Positions 26,653 through 36,814 are shown, numbered from the stretch's first letter. The stretch is DNA of 64,000 nucleotides from Exiguobacterium antarcticum DSM 14480 (GCF_000685865.1 NZ_JMKS01000003.1:1-64000), one strand, 5' to 3'. Notes: generated by a model not told the origin, from the sequence alone. Numbers and translations: made by a program.

Positions 26653-26879
26653 CGTGTTTCCTGCGCGACTTTCTGATACGCTTCTTCCAGATGGCGCATA
26701 CGTACGATCAAATCCGCATTTTTAGCAATTCGATCGGCTAAAATCGAGCCTGCTACGACTTTATAGTACGCATTGAGTGCCTGAATCTTCGTCATATATG
26801 CTTCATTTTGTCGCATGTATTCTCTGAAGTTGCTCATCAAGCGTTCCGTTGTAAATAGTTGTTCATTCACTGCCCTCAT
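26649..26879 (-). CDS. Small helical protein of unknown function
   Basis: 76 residues, translationally coupled to the NUDIX gene (ATGA overlap). Almost entirely helical (TTERLMSNFREYMRQNEAY, DLIVRMRHLEEAYQKVAQE), with no membrane segment. No family was recognised. The tight coupling suggests that it belongs with the CoA pyrophosphatase, but this is inference. Confidence 0.6.
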   Translation of the reverse strand: MRAVNEQLFTTERLMSNFREYMRQNEAYMTKIQALNAYYKVVAGSILADRIAKNADLIVRMRHLEEAYQKVAQETR

Positions 26880-26959
26880 CCTTTCAGACGGTTACCCGCC
26901 AAGTCGATAGTTTAATGGTAGCGAGTTTTGGCTAAGAAGTAAAATAAGGGGGGCTATCC

Positions 26960-28534
26960 GTGAAGAAAAAAGTAGATGTACTGATCATTGGTGCTGGACC
27001 AACCGGTTTGACGTTAGCGCTCGCATTATCACGTTATGGTTTGACTTTTCGAATCATTGAACGTGCAAGTGGTCCATCCGTCGTCTCAAAAGCGATTGGA
27101 ATTCAGGCTCGATCACTCGAATTATTTGCGCGCCTTGGCGTAGCCGATGCATTGATGGAGCATGCGATCAAAATCAATCAAGGCAATCTGTATGTCAATG
27201 GAGCTTGGCAAGCAAAACTTGACTTTACTGATTTAAATACACCGTTTCCGTTCGTCACGTTATTACCTCAAAGTGAGACCGAACGAATTCTCGAAACCCG
27301 GTTGCGGGAAGATGGGCACATGGTGGAACGTGAAACGGAACTGACTGGTTTCGCTCAGTTTCCGACGTTCGTCAGCGCCTCGATTCGTAAACATGATGTG
27401 ACGGAGACCGTCGATGCTTCCTTTATCATCGGAGCAGATGGTGCCAATAGTTTTGTCCGACGTGAACTGGGACTTCCATTCAGCGGGAAATCCTTTAAAG
27501 AATCGTGGGCACTAGCTGATATCGAAGTGGATTGGCCGCTATCTTCTGAAGAAGTCCACATCTTCTTTTCCGATCATGGTGTCATCGAGTCCTTTCCATT
27601 ACAGTCCAACTTATTTCGAATTACGGGCAACTTGACGAACGGTACCGTTCCGACAGACCATGCTGCAATCGAAGATTTTTTACAAAACCGGGCCAAAGTT
27701 CCGTTTAAGTTAAAAAAAGTACACTGGTATTCCATGTTCCGGGTCCATAACCGAATCATCGAAAAATTTGGTCATCACCGGATTTATCTCATCGGGGATG
27801 CTGCCCATATTAATTCACCTGTCGGCGGTCAAGGAATGAATACCGGGATTGCCGACGCAATGAATCTAGCTTGGAAATTATGGTGTGTCCATCGCTTCAA
27901 AGCCAGTTTTCCGTTACTTGATTCGTATAGTGTCGAGCGACGTGAGGCAGCCCGTGGAATTTTACGTTCCACGAATCTAGCCACTGAATTGTTGCAGATC
28001 AATGTGCCTTTTTTATTGCCACTCCAAGAAAAAGTCATTCGTAACAGTTTAAAGATCACACCCCTACACCATTACGTCACCAATCGAATTGCCCAACTGA
28101 ACAGTAACTATCAAACCTCCCATTTATTTGTCACACAGGGACGTTTTCCGCTTTTGACGCCACGTCCGGGGGAACCGATGCCGTATAGTGAAGTCGTGAA
28201 TCCACGCACCAAGAAAAATGAATTATTATTACGACGCGCGGACCGGAACTTTTTGTTGTTACTTTTTTTACCTCGTCAAGCGGATGAAGCCATCCTCTCA
28301 CCTTTTAAAGAATTGGCATATTCCTATCCCGATTTATTCGAGACCGTACCAATCCATCAAGAGTTGAAAGATGATGGTGTCGTTGACCAAGGTGGCGAGC
28401 TTGCTCGAAAATTTGGGATCAAACAAGCTGGGCTCTATCTCATTCGTCCAGATGGGTACATCGCCTACCGTCAACAAGGATTAAAACTTCAACCTTTTTC
28501 ACGTTATCTTGAACGTTTACTTTATGCGCGTTGA
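26960..28534 (+). CDS. FAD-dependent aromatic-ring monooxygenase-like protein
   Basis: 524 residues from a GTG with AAGGGGGG upstream. FAD_binding_3 family: dinucleotide fold VLIIGAGPTGLTLALALSRYG, the second FAD/NADPH motif GADGANSFVRRELG (DG type), and the ribityl-binding RIYLIGDAAHINSPVGGQGMNTGIADA. A C-terminal thioredoxin-like domain (about 410-520) is as in phenol hydroxylase and PheA/TfdB-type enzymes. It would hydroxylate an aromatic or related substrate with NAD(P)H and O2; the substrate is unknown. Confidence 0.88.
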   Translation: MKKKVDVLIIGAGPTGLTLALALSRYGLTFRIIERASGPSVVSKAIGIQARSLELFARLGVADALMEHAIKINQGNLYVNGAWQAKLDFTDLNTPFPFVTLLPQSETERILETRLREDGHMVERETELTGFAQFPTFVSASIRKHDVTETVDASFIIGADGANSFVRRELGLPFSGKSFKESWALADIEVDWPLSSEEVHIFFSDHGVIESFPLQSNLFRITGNLTNGTVPTDHAAIEDFLQNRAKVPFKLKKVHWYSMFRVHNRIIEKFGHHRIYLIGDAAHINSPVGGQGMNTGIADAMNLAWKLWCVHRFKASFPLLDSYSVERREAARGILRSTNLATELLQINVPFLLPLQEKVIRNSLKITPLHHYVTNRIAQLNSNYQTSHLFVTQGRFPLLTPRPGEPMPYSEVVNPRTKKNELLLRRADRNFLLLLFLPRQADEAILSPFKELAYSYPDLFETVPIHQELKDDGVVDQGGELARKFGIKQAGLYLIRPDGYIAYRQQGLKLQPFSRYLERLLYAR

Positions 28535-28567
28535 GGACGTATGATAAAAGATGAGGTGATGTTATCC

Positions 28568-28876
28568 ATGGATTTTAATACGATACGTATGATATTGATC
28601 GTTGTTCTTGTTTTATATTTTATCGTCATTGTGACACGACGAACTAAAGAATCAATGCGTTGGGTCGTACTTGGTGAAGCGTTTGGAGAAAAAGGAGAAC
28701 AGTTGGCCCGTGATCATGATCGGTTAGATCAAGCAGGTCTTCGTGTCCGGATGGAACGCGGTGTTAAAACATCTTTTGTCTTCCGACGCTTCAGTAAAGA
28801 TCTGGACGACCGGGTAGCCCTTTATGTCTTAAAAGAAGATTTAGCTCAAGCAGAAGAGGTTTTGCGCCATAAATGA
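28568..28876 (+). CDS. Small membrane-anchored protein of unknown function
   Basis: 102 residues. The ATG at 28568 follows GAGGTG with a nine-base spacer. One membrane helix near the N-terminus (TIRMILIVVLVLYFIVIV), then a basic cytoplasmic domain with the pattern GLRVRMERGVKTSF...DDRVALYVLKEDLAQAEEVL, which resembles DUF2007-type small alpha/beta domains. It lies 33 bases after the monooxygenase and shares its terminator. No function can be given. Confidence 0.65.
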   Translation: MDFNTIRMILIVVLVLYFIVIVTRRTKESMRWVVLGEAFGEKGEQLARDHDRLDQAGLRVRMERGVKTSFVFRRFSKDLDDRVALYVLKEDLAQAEEVLRHK

Positions 28877-28877
28877 C

Positions 28878-28918
28878 AAAAAATCGGCATCCTCATTTGA
28901 TGGAGGAGCCGATTTTTT
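28878..28918. terminator. Bidirectional intrinsic terminator
   Basis: AAAAAATCGGC...GCCGATTTTTT stem strengthened by TCCTC/GAGGA, between the 28568 gene and gpsB. Confidence 0.88.
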
Positions 28919-28966
28919 ACGTCTACGGTTTTGGTTAACCTTTTTTCCATTACGTCCGCGTATCCG

Positions 28967-29287
28967 TTACTCTTCTTGATGTGGTCGTCCAAAAACGGCT
29001 TTTTCAAGATTTGAGATGCGACGCAACATATCATAATTAGAAGGGTTCGAAGGGACGGTCGGCACGTCTGGTTCCGGTCGCCGTTCTTCTCGTTTGATGC
29101 CAACGGAAGGCGTCGCTTTTGCTTCTTCTAGTTCCCGCTTTAACCGCTCGATTTCCCGTTCAAAACCTTCGTAATCTTTAATGACTTGATCCAAATATCC
29201 GTCAACATCTTCGATGACATAACCCCGTAGACCTGTTTTGAATTCCTTTTTGTAAATATCGTCTGCTGTCAATAACGGCTTGTACAT
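28967..29287 (-). CDS. gpsB: Cell-division regulator GpsB
   Basis: 106 residues. The ATG at 29287 is preferred: it follows GGGAGTG and gives the known family start ([23 protein letters not shown]). The N-terminal DivIVA-like lipid/PBP-binding domain (1-65) has the conserved [18 protein letters not shown] linker of about 30 residues is followed by the C-terminal trimer helix ([16 protein letters not shown]). GpsB docks the class A PBP (PonA) and others between septum and side wall; ponA is encoded 4 kb away. Confidence 0.95.
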   Translation of the reverse strand: MYKPLLTADDIYKKEFKTGLRGYVIEDVDGYLDQVIKDYEGFEREIERLKRELEEAKATPSVGIKREERRPEPDVPTVPSNPSNYDMLRRISNLEKAVFGRPHQEE

Positions 29288-29292
29288 ACGCT

Positions 29293-29853
29293 TCACTCCC
29301 ATTGTTCATTGTAGGTCTGCTCCTGTTCCATCATCGCCAAATCATCTTGTGTAATCAAGAACAACTGATAATCCGATCGTTCCATTTCTAGTTTAGCACG
29401 TTCCACCAGATACTTGGCAGATCCTCCATGTTCCTCGTCAAATACGGACAATAACCCTTGACTCTTTTGAATCATGAATTCCGTTTTATTTCGAAATTGA
29501 GATGGATTTTCGTATGGTTTTTGACTGATTGCGTCTACAAAGTCTGCTTGATTCAAAACCGCTAGATATTGTGCTTGTACCGGTTCTTTCCATTTTGCTT
29601 CTTGTTCAAGAAAAGGAAGCAAAATTCCTAACCGGATATCTGGATACTCCTGTTTGAGTTCTAAAATGACTTCACATGCCCACAACTCACATCCAGGAGC
29701 TGCACTCGTAATGAACCAAGTCGTCCCCATATCTTCAATCAATCGGATAAGACGTTCACGGTAGGCTGCTTTTAAAATCTTGATCCCGGGATGTTTTTGG
29801 TCAAAGATCCCAAGTTCCGTTGGTTTATACCCTGTTACTGCTACGACCTTCAT
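29293..29853 (-). CDS. ypsA: YpsA, SLOG-family protein (DUF1273)
   Basis: 186 residues from the ATG at 29853 after AAAGGAAGTG. Rossmann-like SLOG fold with the family start [23 protein letters not shown], the glycine-rich [20 protein letters not shown] and [18 protein letters not shown]. In B. subtilis YpsA inhibits division and counters oxidative stress. It lies directly upstream of gpsB as in Bacillus, six bases apart, and overlaps mrfB by four bases. Confidence 0.92.
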   Translation of the reverse strand: MKVVAVTGYKPTELGIFDQKHPGIKILKAAYRERLIRLIEDMGTTWFITSAAPGCELWACEVILELKQEYPDIRLGILLPFLEQEAKWKEPVQAQYLAVLNQADFVDAISQKPYENPSQFRNKTEFMIQKSQGLLSVFDEEHGGSAKYLVERAKLEMERSDYQLFLITQDDLAMMEQEQTYNEQWE

Positions 29854-31034
29854 CGACGACACTTCCTTTGTAGGCGTAAACTTCGATGATCTAGTTCGGC
29901 TACCAATCGTTCCCGACGCGAAGCTAACAACTGATGGTCTGCTAACATGTTTTTGGCTCTTTCAGTATAATCGTAAGCAACGGCTGGTTGTTTGGCAATG
30001 TGCTCGGCCCATTTCGCAAGTTCGATGAACCCTTCGTACGTACCACTCTTTTCGAAACAGATTTTGGCGTCCTCGTACTGTCGCAGTTTTTTGTATAACA
30101 TTCCTTGGCGTAACCAACCTTGCGCAGTCAACTCATCCGCCTGTCCAAAATGTTTGACCGACTGATCGTGAATACCTAGATCCGCTAACCAGATGGCAAT
30201 ATTTTCACGAATCTGTGACGAAGCGTCTTGGCGATGTGTCACAAGCCGATTACATTCATCATAAAGACTGACCAACGTGAGACAATCATGCAAATGATGC
30301 TCCAGAACCCCAGACATGATGTCCGGATTTTGATGTTCGACGTATTGAAAATAGTGCATCGGTGCTAAAAAACCCGGCAAATCATCCGTCCGCTCAAATC
30401 CAATCCGTTCTTCCATTCGTGTCAACCGGTACGAGTCATACATTCCTTTGAACAGACGACGACAGACATGGAGTAAATCGAGATGACCCACTTTCGGCAG
30501 ACGTGGTACACGTTCACGGACAAACACGTGGCGGGTCTTGATTTGCGGCCAGTCAAAACTTTTTCCATTGTAGGTGACGAATCGAACGTCTTCCCCGATA
30601 TCCAGTAAAAAATGGTGATACAAAGCCGCTTCATAGTGTGGATGCGGCAGGAAATATTGCCGCATCAGCAGTTCGCCTTTTTCAAATCGTGCAAATCCAA
30701 GTAAAAAAATCGTGGTCCCTGTACCTTTTAGACCCGTTGTTTCTGTATCAAAAAAAATGATTTGTTCGAGTGGGACATCTAGCGCCAGTGGCGGATGCGG
30801 TAACTGTAACGATTCAAAAACCGCCTCAAATGACCGATGACCGTGCTGAGCCGTCAGGGGATACCGGTGATCCAGTCGGACAATCCATTCCTCTTCGAAC
30901 GTGAGGATGTCGGCACCTTTTGCTAACCAGGCTGCTTGTTCAGCTGTCGTGGCTCGTTCCTGATCCGTGGATGAGGGACTTTTTTTCGGTTCGGTCTCGG
31001 TCGTCTTCAACATCCGTCTCAGTTTATTTTTCAT
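29850..31034 (-). CDS. mrfB: MrfB (YprB) 3'-5' exonuclease-like DNA-repair protein
   Basis: 394 residues. DEDD exonuclease core: IIFFDTETTGLKGTGTTIFLLG (first two acids), FVTYNGKSFDWPQIKTR, and the C-terminal DCLTLVSLY (last Asp). A TPR-like tail follows (about 270-370, GWLRQGMLYKKLRQYEDAKICFEKSG). In B. subtilis MrfA and MrfB excise mitomycin adducts in a UvrABC-independent path. Translationally coupled to mrfA (ATGA). Confidence 0.93.
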   Translation of the reverse strand: MKNKLRRMLKTTETEPKKSPSSTDQERATTAEQAAWLAKGADILTFEEEWIVRLDHRYPLTAQHGHRSFEAVFESLQLPHPPLALDVPLEQIIFFDTETTGLKGTGTTIFLLGFARFEKGELLMRQYFLPHPHYEAALYHHFLLDIGEDVRFVTYNGKSFDWPQIKTRHVFVRERVPRLPKVGHLDLLHVCRRLFKGMYDSYRLTRMEERIGFERTDDLPGFLAPMHYFQYVEHQNPDIMSGVLEHHLHDCLTLVSLYDECNRLVTHRQDASSQIRENIAIWLADLGIHDQSVKHFGQADELTAQGWLRQGMLYKKLRQYEDAKICFEKSGTYEGFIELAKWAEHIAKQPAVAYDYTERAKNMLADHQLLASRRERLVAELDHRSLRLQRKCRR

Positions 31035-33292
31035 AATTCCGTCTCCATTTCAGCAAGCATTCTGATCGTCCGCTCTTTTTCATCAGATATCCCAATCATC
31101 CCGATGCAGGCTGGACAACCGTCGAGACAAGGACATGTCTCAATCGAGTCCCGGGCAGCCCGGAGCATGATGGTCCGTTGTTTGTAGATGGATGCCGCGA
31201 GCCCAACACCACCCGGATAACGGTCATACAGATAAATCGTCGGTTTTTGTGTATGCGTGGCTTTGACTTGAGGAACAACAAACACATCACTGGCATCACA
31301 CATCAAATACAAGGGAGCAACACGACGCAGACTGTTTGCGACTCCTTCTAAGACTTGTTCGAGCTCTGTACTCGATGTAGACGTTTCCGGTAAGGAAAAC
31401 CAGACACCCGTCGTGTGAATTTCCCGTTCCGGCAGATGAATGGGACCTGATCCGATGTTTTCATGTGTCCCGAACTTGATCTTCTTGAACATCGTCGCCA
31501 TTCCACGGACACTGACATCTCCGCGTGCGACACTAAAATCACCGTTCGTATAACATTCATCTTCATCCAGAACGGATAATTCGACTGAAAAATTAGCATC
31601 CGTATAATAATCAACATCTACGGCTCGGACAAAGGCTTTTTTTTCTTCGAAATCCAAAGCTTCGACTTGGTATTGATCTGCCCCGTGTAAATAGATCGCT
31701 TCATCGTGTAATAATGTCATCGCACTGAAGGTATCCATCTCACCGATGACTCGGTTCGGGACTTCTGTTTGATCAACGATGATGACATTTTCTTGATCGC
31801 TGGATCGTAGCGAAATACCATGTGCCGGGAACGCATCGTTCATCCAGTAATACCGTTCCCCCCGCTGATGCAATACACGTTCTTCGACCAGATACTCTAA
31901 GATATCTTCCGTCTCAAGTGTCCCAAACGTTTCGCCCTGACGAAACGGTAATTCAAACGCGGCACATTTGATATGATCGACGGCGATGATGAGATTATCG
32001 GGGTCGAGTCGAGCTGCTTCCGGTGATTGATTTAAAAACAATTCTGGTCGTTCGGCCACATATTGATCGAGCATTCCGGAAGAAGCGACTAAAATGATCA
32101 AGGCATCATCTTGACGCCGTCCGGCTCGTCCCGCCTGTTGCCATAATGACGCAATCGTTCCCGGATAACCGTTCATGATACAGACTTGAAGTTGTCCGAT
32201 GTCGACGCCAAGTTCTAGAGCATTGGTCGAGACGATGCCGGTAATTTCACCTTTACGCAACCGTCTTTCAATATCTCGCCGTTCAGTTGGTAAATAGCCG
32301 CCCCGGTAGCCTTCAATCGATTTGGGTCCAAGTTCATGCCGGATCAGACTGCGAAGATATGTCAACAACACCTCGACACGGACACGTGACCGGGCAAAAA
32401 CAATCGTCTGGAACTTCTTTTTGATGAAGCGTGAGGCCAATTGTTTGGTTTCTAGTGTCGCTGAACGACGAATTCCAAGTTGCGCATTAACAATTGGCGG
32501 CTGATAGACGATAAAATGTTTTCGACCGGTTGGTGCTCCATTATCATCAATCAACTGAACCTTTTTTTCCGTCAAACGTTCTGCTAGTTCTTGTGGATTG
32601 GCAATCGTCGCACTTGTCATGATGAAAATCGGGTCACTCCCATAATACCGGCAAATCCGTCGCAACCGTCGGATGACGTTTGCGACATGGCTTCCGAATA
32701 CTCCGCGATACGTATGCAATTCATCGATGACGATATGCGATAAATTTTCGAACAGTTCGATCCATTTCGTATGATGCGGTAAGATACCGGAATGTAACAT
32801 ATCTGGATTCGTAATGACGATATTACCGGCTTTACGGACTTTTGTTCGAATCGTCGGTGACGTATCACCATCATACGTAAAACAACGAATTGGTGCTTCC
32901 ATCTCGTCGATCAGTTCTAACAGTTCACTATTCTGGTCTTGCGCCAACGCCTTTGTTGGATAGAGGTACAAGGCCCGTGCATTCGGATGGGCTAAGAGAT
33001 GAGACAAAATCGGCAAATTGAAGCAGTAGGTTTTCCCAGATGCGGTCGGGGTAACGATAACGGTCGATGCACCGCTTTGGACGGTTCGAAAAGCGAGCTC
33101 CTGATGCCGATACAACGAAGTGATACCTCGTCTTTCCAGGGCTTGTCGCAAACGTTCCGGCATCTCTTTAGGAAACCGTGCGTAACGTCCGACAGTCGCT
33201 TCCATCGTTTTCATATAGGTAACACGCTCCATGAAGGAACGATCGGCTTTGAGTTCTTCTAAATAGGTGACAAGTGATTGTCTAGCTTCCAT
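31031..33292 (-). CDS. mrfA: MrfA (YprA) DEAH-type helicase
   Basis: 753 residues from the ATG at 33292 after AGGAAGGAAG; a longer frame has no site. Helicase motifs: Walker A TPTASGKT, IDELHTY (DExH), MTSATIAN (motif III), and the motif VI region QQAGRAGRRQDD. The C-terminal MZB/DUF1998 domain has a four-cysteine cluster (ETCPCLDGCPACIG). It is the motor of the MrfAB mitomycin-lesion repair system. Confidence 0.95.
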   Translation of the reverse strand: MEARQSLVTYLEELKADRSFMERVTYMKTMEATVGRYARFPKEMPERLRQALERRGITSLYRHQELAFRTVQSGASTVIVTPTASGKTYCFNLPILSHLLAHPNARALYLYPTKALAQDQNSELLELIDEMEAPIRCFTYDGDTSPTIRTKVRKAGNIVITNPDMLHSGILPHHTKWIELFENLSHIVIDELHTYRGVFGSHVANVIRRLRRICRYYGSDPIFIMTSATIANPQELAERLTEKKVQLIDDNGAPTGRKHFIVYQPPIVNAQLGIRRSATLETKQLASRFIKKKFQTIVFARSRVRVEVLLTYLRSLIRHELGPKSIEGYRGGYLPTERRDIERRLRKGEITGIVSTNALELGVDIGQLQVCIMNGYPGTIASLWQQAGRAGRRQDDALIILVASSGMLDQYVAERPELFLNQSPEAARLDPDNLIIAVDHIKCAAFELPFRQGETFGTLETEDILEYLVEERVLHQRGERYYWMNDAFPAHGISLRSSDQENVIIVDQTEVPNRVIGEMDTFSAMTLLHDEAIYLHGADQYQVEALDFEEKKAFVRAVDVDYYTDANFSVELSVLDEDECYTNGDFSVARGDVSVRGMATMFKKIKFGTHENIGSGPIHLPEREIHTTGVWFSLPETSTSSTELEQVLEGVANSLRRVAPLYLMCDASDVFVVPQVKATHTQKPTIYLYDRYPGGVGLAASIYKQRTIMLRAARDSIETCPCLDGCPACIGMIGISDEKERTIRMLAEMETEL

Positions 33293-33322
33293 TGCCCCAC
33301 TTCCTTCCTGACCTCCATTATA

Positions 33323-33372
33323 CAAAAAAAGAGAAGCAAGACCGAAGAAACACACCCGTTTCTTCGGTCTTG
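33323..33372 (-). terminator. Intrinsic terminator of ponA
   Basis: CAAGACCGAAGAAAC / GTTTCTTCGGTCTTG stem and a following run of seven T on the minus strand. It separates recU-ponA from mrfA, which has its own start 30 bases further. Confidence 0.9.
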
Positions 33373-33398
33373 TCTTCTTCTAATGACCATTCTACTCT

Positions 33399-36092
33399 TT
33401 ATTGTTGAGTTTCCGGTTCTGATTGTTGATCTGCAGGCGCATTATCCTGTCCTCGACCTTGATTGCCGTTCGACGAATTCCCTCTATTCGACTGAGTGGA
33501 CGCTCCATCGTTTGATGCTGGTTCGTCCGTTGTCGGTTCATCCGTCGTCGGTTCGTCCGTTGTCGGTTCATCCGTCGTCGGTTCGTCCGTTGTCGGTTCA
33601 TCCGTCGTCGGTTCGTCCGTTGCTGGTTCGTCCGTCGTCGGTTCATCCGTCGTCGGTTCATCCGTCGTCGGTTCGTCCGTCGTCGGTTCATCCGTCGTCG
33701 GTTCATCCGTCGTCGGTTCATCCGTCGTCGATTCGTCCGTCGTCGGTTCATCCGTCGTCGGTTCGTCCGTCGTCGGTTCATCCGTCTCGACTTCGGCAAC
33801 CGTCACCGTCGTCGAGACGGGTCCTGACTGTTCTCCAGACGCTTTCGCGACAACGGTCAACGTCGTCCGTCCTGGATCTAATCCATTAATTGCGATTCGA
33901 TTCGTTGAACTTGTACCGAGAACCGATTGTTTGCCGTCTGGATCAGTCATCGAGATTTCAAACGATACACTGTCATATCCATTTGTCCGAAGCGCTGAAT
34001 CATTATAGCTCCACGTCAGTTCACCAGACTCCGAGTCTTCATTGTAGGATGCTTGTAAGCCAGTCGGAGCTGGTACGGCCTTTTTTTCGACAACCGGTTC
34101 TTTTGTCCCTTTCACGTAAAGCTCATCCCCAATACTGAGGACAGAACTTGGTTGTTCAAAAGGTGCAGGTGTCCGGTCACGTGTTTTCGTGACAAAATCT
34201 TTCCAAAGGTTTTGAGCCATCGTACTGTTCGTTGGTCCACTTAAACCTAACTCATTGTTATTTCCGGATTTTGTTGTTCCCGTCCAGACACTGATTGAGA
34301 CATCCGACGTGTAGCCGGCGAACCAGACATCTTTGTAAGCATTCGTCGTTCCGGTTTTACCTGCTGCATCAAAGGCAAGGGCGGCACTCGGGAACGTCCC
34401 GCCTGGCTTCAAGACGTCTCGCAACATATCTGTCAACATGTAGGCTGTATAATCTTCCATTGCCTTTTTCGGTTTGACAGGTGATTTGATTTTTGAACCG
34501 TCACTGTATTCAATCGTCTTGATGATGTGTGGTTTGATGTAATCCCCACCATTCCCGAGTGTAGCGTAAGCAGACGCCATTTGTGTCGTGTTGAAGCCGT
34601 GTTTCATTCCCCCAATCGCATAAGCGGGTGAAATCGACTCGTCGTCTTGAAGTCGTAAACCTGATTTAGCGGCAAACGCCTCGACGGAATCCCCACCGAT
34701 TTGTTGGAATGTTTGAATCGCTGGCGTATTGGCAGAAATCTTAAGCCAGTTCCGAATCGTATTTGTCCCTCGGTATCCATCGTAATAGTTTCCGATGTTT
34801 TTTCCATTCACTTTTGTTTCTTGGTCCGTCATCATTTTAGCCGTTGACCATTTTTCATTTTCAATCGCCGGTCCGTAAGCGAAAAACGGTTTTGCTGAAG
34901 AACCCGGTTGGTGCGGTTCTTTTGCAAAGTTTCGGCGCGACGTCCCTGTCCCTGGATTTTTTCCATCCACGATTCCGAGAATTTCACCCGTTTGCGTGTT
35001 GACAGCGGTCGCTGCGGCTTCCGCATACTCCGGTAATTGAACGACTTGGTCTTTTTTAATCGCTTCATTCATATAATCATGCATCGGTTTGTCGATGGAT
35101 GTATAAATCTTTAACCCTTGGCCGTAGATGTCTTTACCTTCAAGACCAAAGACGTCTTCTAGCTCTTGTGAGACCATATCAAAAATCACGCTATCGTAAG
35201 CTGCATCGTCCTTTGATTTAGGTGCCGGATCAATCAATTTCGAAATCGGTTGGTCGACCCCTTGATCCCGCTGTTTTTGTGTGATGACACCCGTCGTCAA
35301 CATCGCATCGAGCACTTGTGTTTGACGCCATTTCGTCAGCTTTGGATCTCCTTGAATCGGATCATATGCGGAAGGACGTTGCGGCAGACCCGCAAGCATC
35401 GCTGCTTCGGCATAGTTCAACTTATCGACCGTCTTATTGAAGTATGCTTTTGACGCCGTCTGAATCCCGTACGATTCTTGACCGTAATAGTTTTTATTCA
35501 AATACATTTCAAGAATTTGTTCTTTTGTATAATCCCGTTCTAAACGAATCGCTAACCACTGTTCCTGGACTTTCCGGGTAATGGTCTTATCTGAGCTCAA
35601 AAACGATTGTTTGATGACCTGTTGCGTAATCGTTGAAGCACCCTCTGATCCAAAACCATCTGTGATGTTGGCGATGATCGCGCCACCTAAGCGGCGGAAG
35701 TCAATTCCGTTATGCTGATAGAAACGTCGATCTTCAATCGAGATGAACGCATCTTTCACCACATCCGGTACCTCTTTAATCGAGACGTACTCACGACTCG
35801 TCCCACCCTTTTTGATTTCTTCCTTATTGCTCGCATAAATTTTCAGCGGAAGCGCATCACGTAGTTTGGATTCATCCAGCTCCGGTGCTGTGGCTACTGC
35901 GTAAACGGCAAACCCTCCACCAGCAAGCATCAAAATGATGAACAATCCTGTTGCCACTAACAGCAACTTTTTCCAAAGGGCACCCTTGCCACCGGATCCG
36001 CCTGTCTTTTTCTTTTTCGGACGTTTTGTCCGGTTCGTTTGTTTGACTAACGTCTTCGTTTCTTCACGACGTGCGACACGACTTCTTTCCAT
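33399..36092 (-). CDS. ponA: Class A penicillin-binding protein 1 (PonA) with long TDEPT tail
   Basis: 897 residues, ATG after GAAGGAG. A basic cytoplasmic tail (1-45) and a membrane helix (about 46-68) come first. The GT51 glycosyltransferase (about 85-260) has EDRRFYQHNGIDFRRLGG, GASTITQQ and the RKVQEQWLAIRLE region. The transpeptidase (about 330-640) has SSAK, SAN and KTGT. An FN3-like domain (about 675-765) is followed by 18 units of a five-residue repeat (TDEPT) and a Gln/Asn-rich end. It polymerises and cross-links peptidoglycan. The acidic repeat tail is much longer than in typical PBP1 and may reach through the wall. Confidence 0.95.
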   Translation of the reverse strand: MERSRVARREETKTLVKQTNRTKRPKKKKTGGSGGKGALWKKLLLVATGLFIILMLAGGGFAVYAVATAPELDESKLRDALPLKIYASNKEEIKKGGTSREYVSIKEVPDVVKDAFISIEDRRFYQHNGIDFRRLGGAIIANITDGFGSEGASTITQQVIKQSFLSSDKTITRKVQEQWLAIRLERDYTKEQILEMYLNKNYYGQESYGIQTASKAYFNKTVDKLNYAEAAMLAGLPQRPSAYDPIQGDPKLTKWRQTQVLDAMLTTGVITQKQRDQGVDQPISKLIDPAPKSKDDAAYDSVIFDMVSQELEDVFGLEGKDIYGQGLKIYTSIDKPMHDYMNEAIKKDQVVQLPEYAEAAATAVNTQTGEILGIVDGKNPGTGTSRRNFAKEPHQPGSSAKPFFAYGPAIENEKWSTAKMMTDQETKVNGKNIGNYYDGYRGTNTIRNWLKISANTPAIQTFQQIGGDSVEAFAAKSGLRLQDDESISPAYAIGGMKHGFNTTQMASAYATLGNGGDYIKPHIIKTIEYSDGSKIKSPVKPKKAMEDYTAYMLTDMLRDVLKPGGTFPSAALAFDAAGKTGTTNAYKDVWFAGYTSDVSISVWTGTTKSGNNNELGLSGPTNSTMAQNLWKDFVTKTRDRTPAPFEQPSSVLSIGDELYVKGTKEPVVEKKAVPAPTGLQASYNEDSESGELTWSYNDSALRTNGYDSVSFEISMTDPDGKQSVLGTSSTNRIAINGLDPGRTTLTVVAKASGEQSGPVSTTVTVAEVETDEPTTDEPTTDEPTTDESTTDEPTTDEPTTDEPTTDEPTTDEPTTDEPTTDEPATDEPTTDEPTTDEPTTDEPTTDEPTTDEPTTDEPASNDGASTQSNRGNSSNGNQGRGQDNAPADQQSEPETQQ
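33516..33785 (-). repeat. 18-unit, 15-bp coding tandem repeat in ponA
   Basis: Encodes TDEPT x18 with three variant types (one TDEST and two TDEPA). The period is exactly 15 bp, so copy-number change by slippage keeps the frame. Synonymous ACA/ACG and GAC/GAT alternation gives the array a partly ordered, layered pattern. Confidence 0.95.
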
Positions 36093-36125
36093 ATGCTATC
36101 CTTCTCCTTCAATCTGTAAAGTTTC

Positions 36126-36734
36126 TCAAGTGAAATATAACTCGTCCACTGCTGGTAAATAATCAATTGCAGGAAACGCACCTGTCTCGAGTTTTTTTCC
36201 ATGACGTTCGATTTCTGCTAACGGAATCGACTTTCTGCCTGTTTCCAACTGCTCCCACCAGGGGAACAAATGCTCGACAGACAACACATATTGCACATTA
36301 TACATACTGAATCGAATGATGACAAAACAAATTCCTCCATGTGCTACACATTGACGCATATGTTCAATTTGATGGGAATGAAAGTTTTTTAGTGGGAAGG
36401 ACGTTTTATGATTGGTTTCCTTCGCTTCAAAATCGATATATCGCCCACGGTACACACCGTTATAATCCGTTGTCGACGGTTGTTTGAAATAGGCTTCTTT
36501 GACAACGGCAGCAGACCGTTTCGGGTAATCAACTTGAACGATTTGAAGAGGAGTCGGTTTCTTGTGTATGATTGCCCGATTATGGGTCAAATAAAACGTA
36601 TTACTTTCATTAATAAGTTTTTCCAGTTTCATTCCACGATTCGAGAAGGTCGATCCTTTGGAACGGGCGTTTTGGATTGTCACACCATGCGACTCAAGTG
36701 GTTTTTGAAACTTTTTACCATTCGGGTAATTCAA
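36126..36734 (-). CDS. recU: RecU Holliday-junction resolvase
   Basis: 202 residues from a TTG at 36734 with a perfect AGGAGG upstream; a frame extending to 37046 would lack a site. RecU features: [18 protein letters not shown] near the N-terminus, the nuclease core [28 protein letters not shown] with the conserved Asp, Glu and Lys, and [10 protein letters not shown]. It resolves four-way junctions during recombination and chromosome segregation. ponA follows 33 bases later, the recU-ponA order known from B. subtilis. Confidence 0.95.
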   Translation of the reverse strand: MNYPNGKKFQKPLESHGVTIQNARSKGSTFSNRGMKLEKLINESNTFYLTHNRAIIHKKPTPLQIVQVDYPKRSAAVVKEAYFKQPSTTDYNGVYRGRYIDFEAKETNHKTSFPLKNFHSHQIEHMRQCVAHGGICFVIIRFSMYNVQYVLSVEHLFPWWEQLETGRKSIPLAEIERHGKKLETGAFPAIDYLPAVDELYFT

Positions 36735-36814
36735 AACGATTCCCCTCCTATCGCGTTTATTGTACCATGATATGTGATTGTATCGTATCGGCCGAGAGGA
36801 GTAGTTAAAAACAA

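Noticed and set aside
30500-33292. Possible RNase P RNA gene near gpsB as in B. subtilis
   Set aside because: The conserved GAGGAAAGTCC-type core was not found anywhere near gpsB or elsewhere in the window by eye.
33278-34008. Long open frames on both strands across the ponA tail (for example SSVVG and NRRRM repeats)
   Set aside because: A 15-bp repeat without stops is open in several frames automatically; they lack ribosome-binding sites and the ponA frame explains the region.
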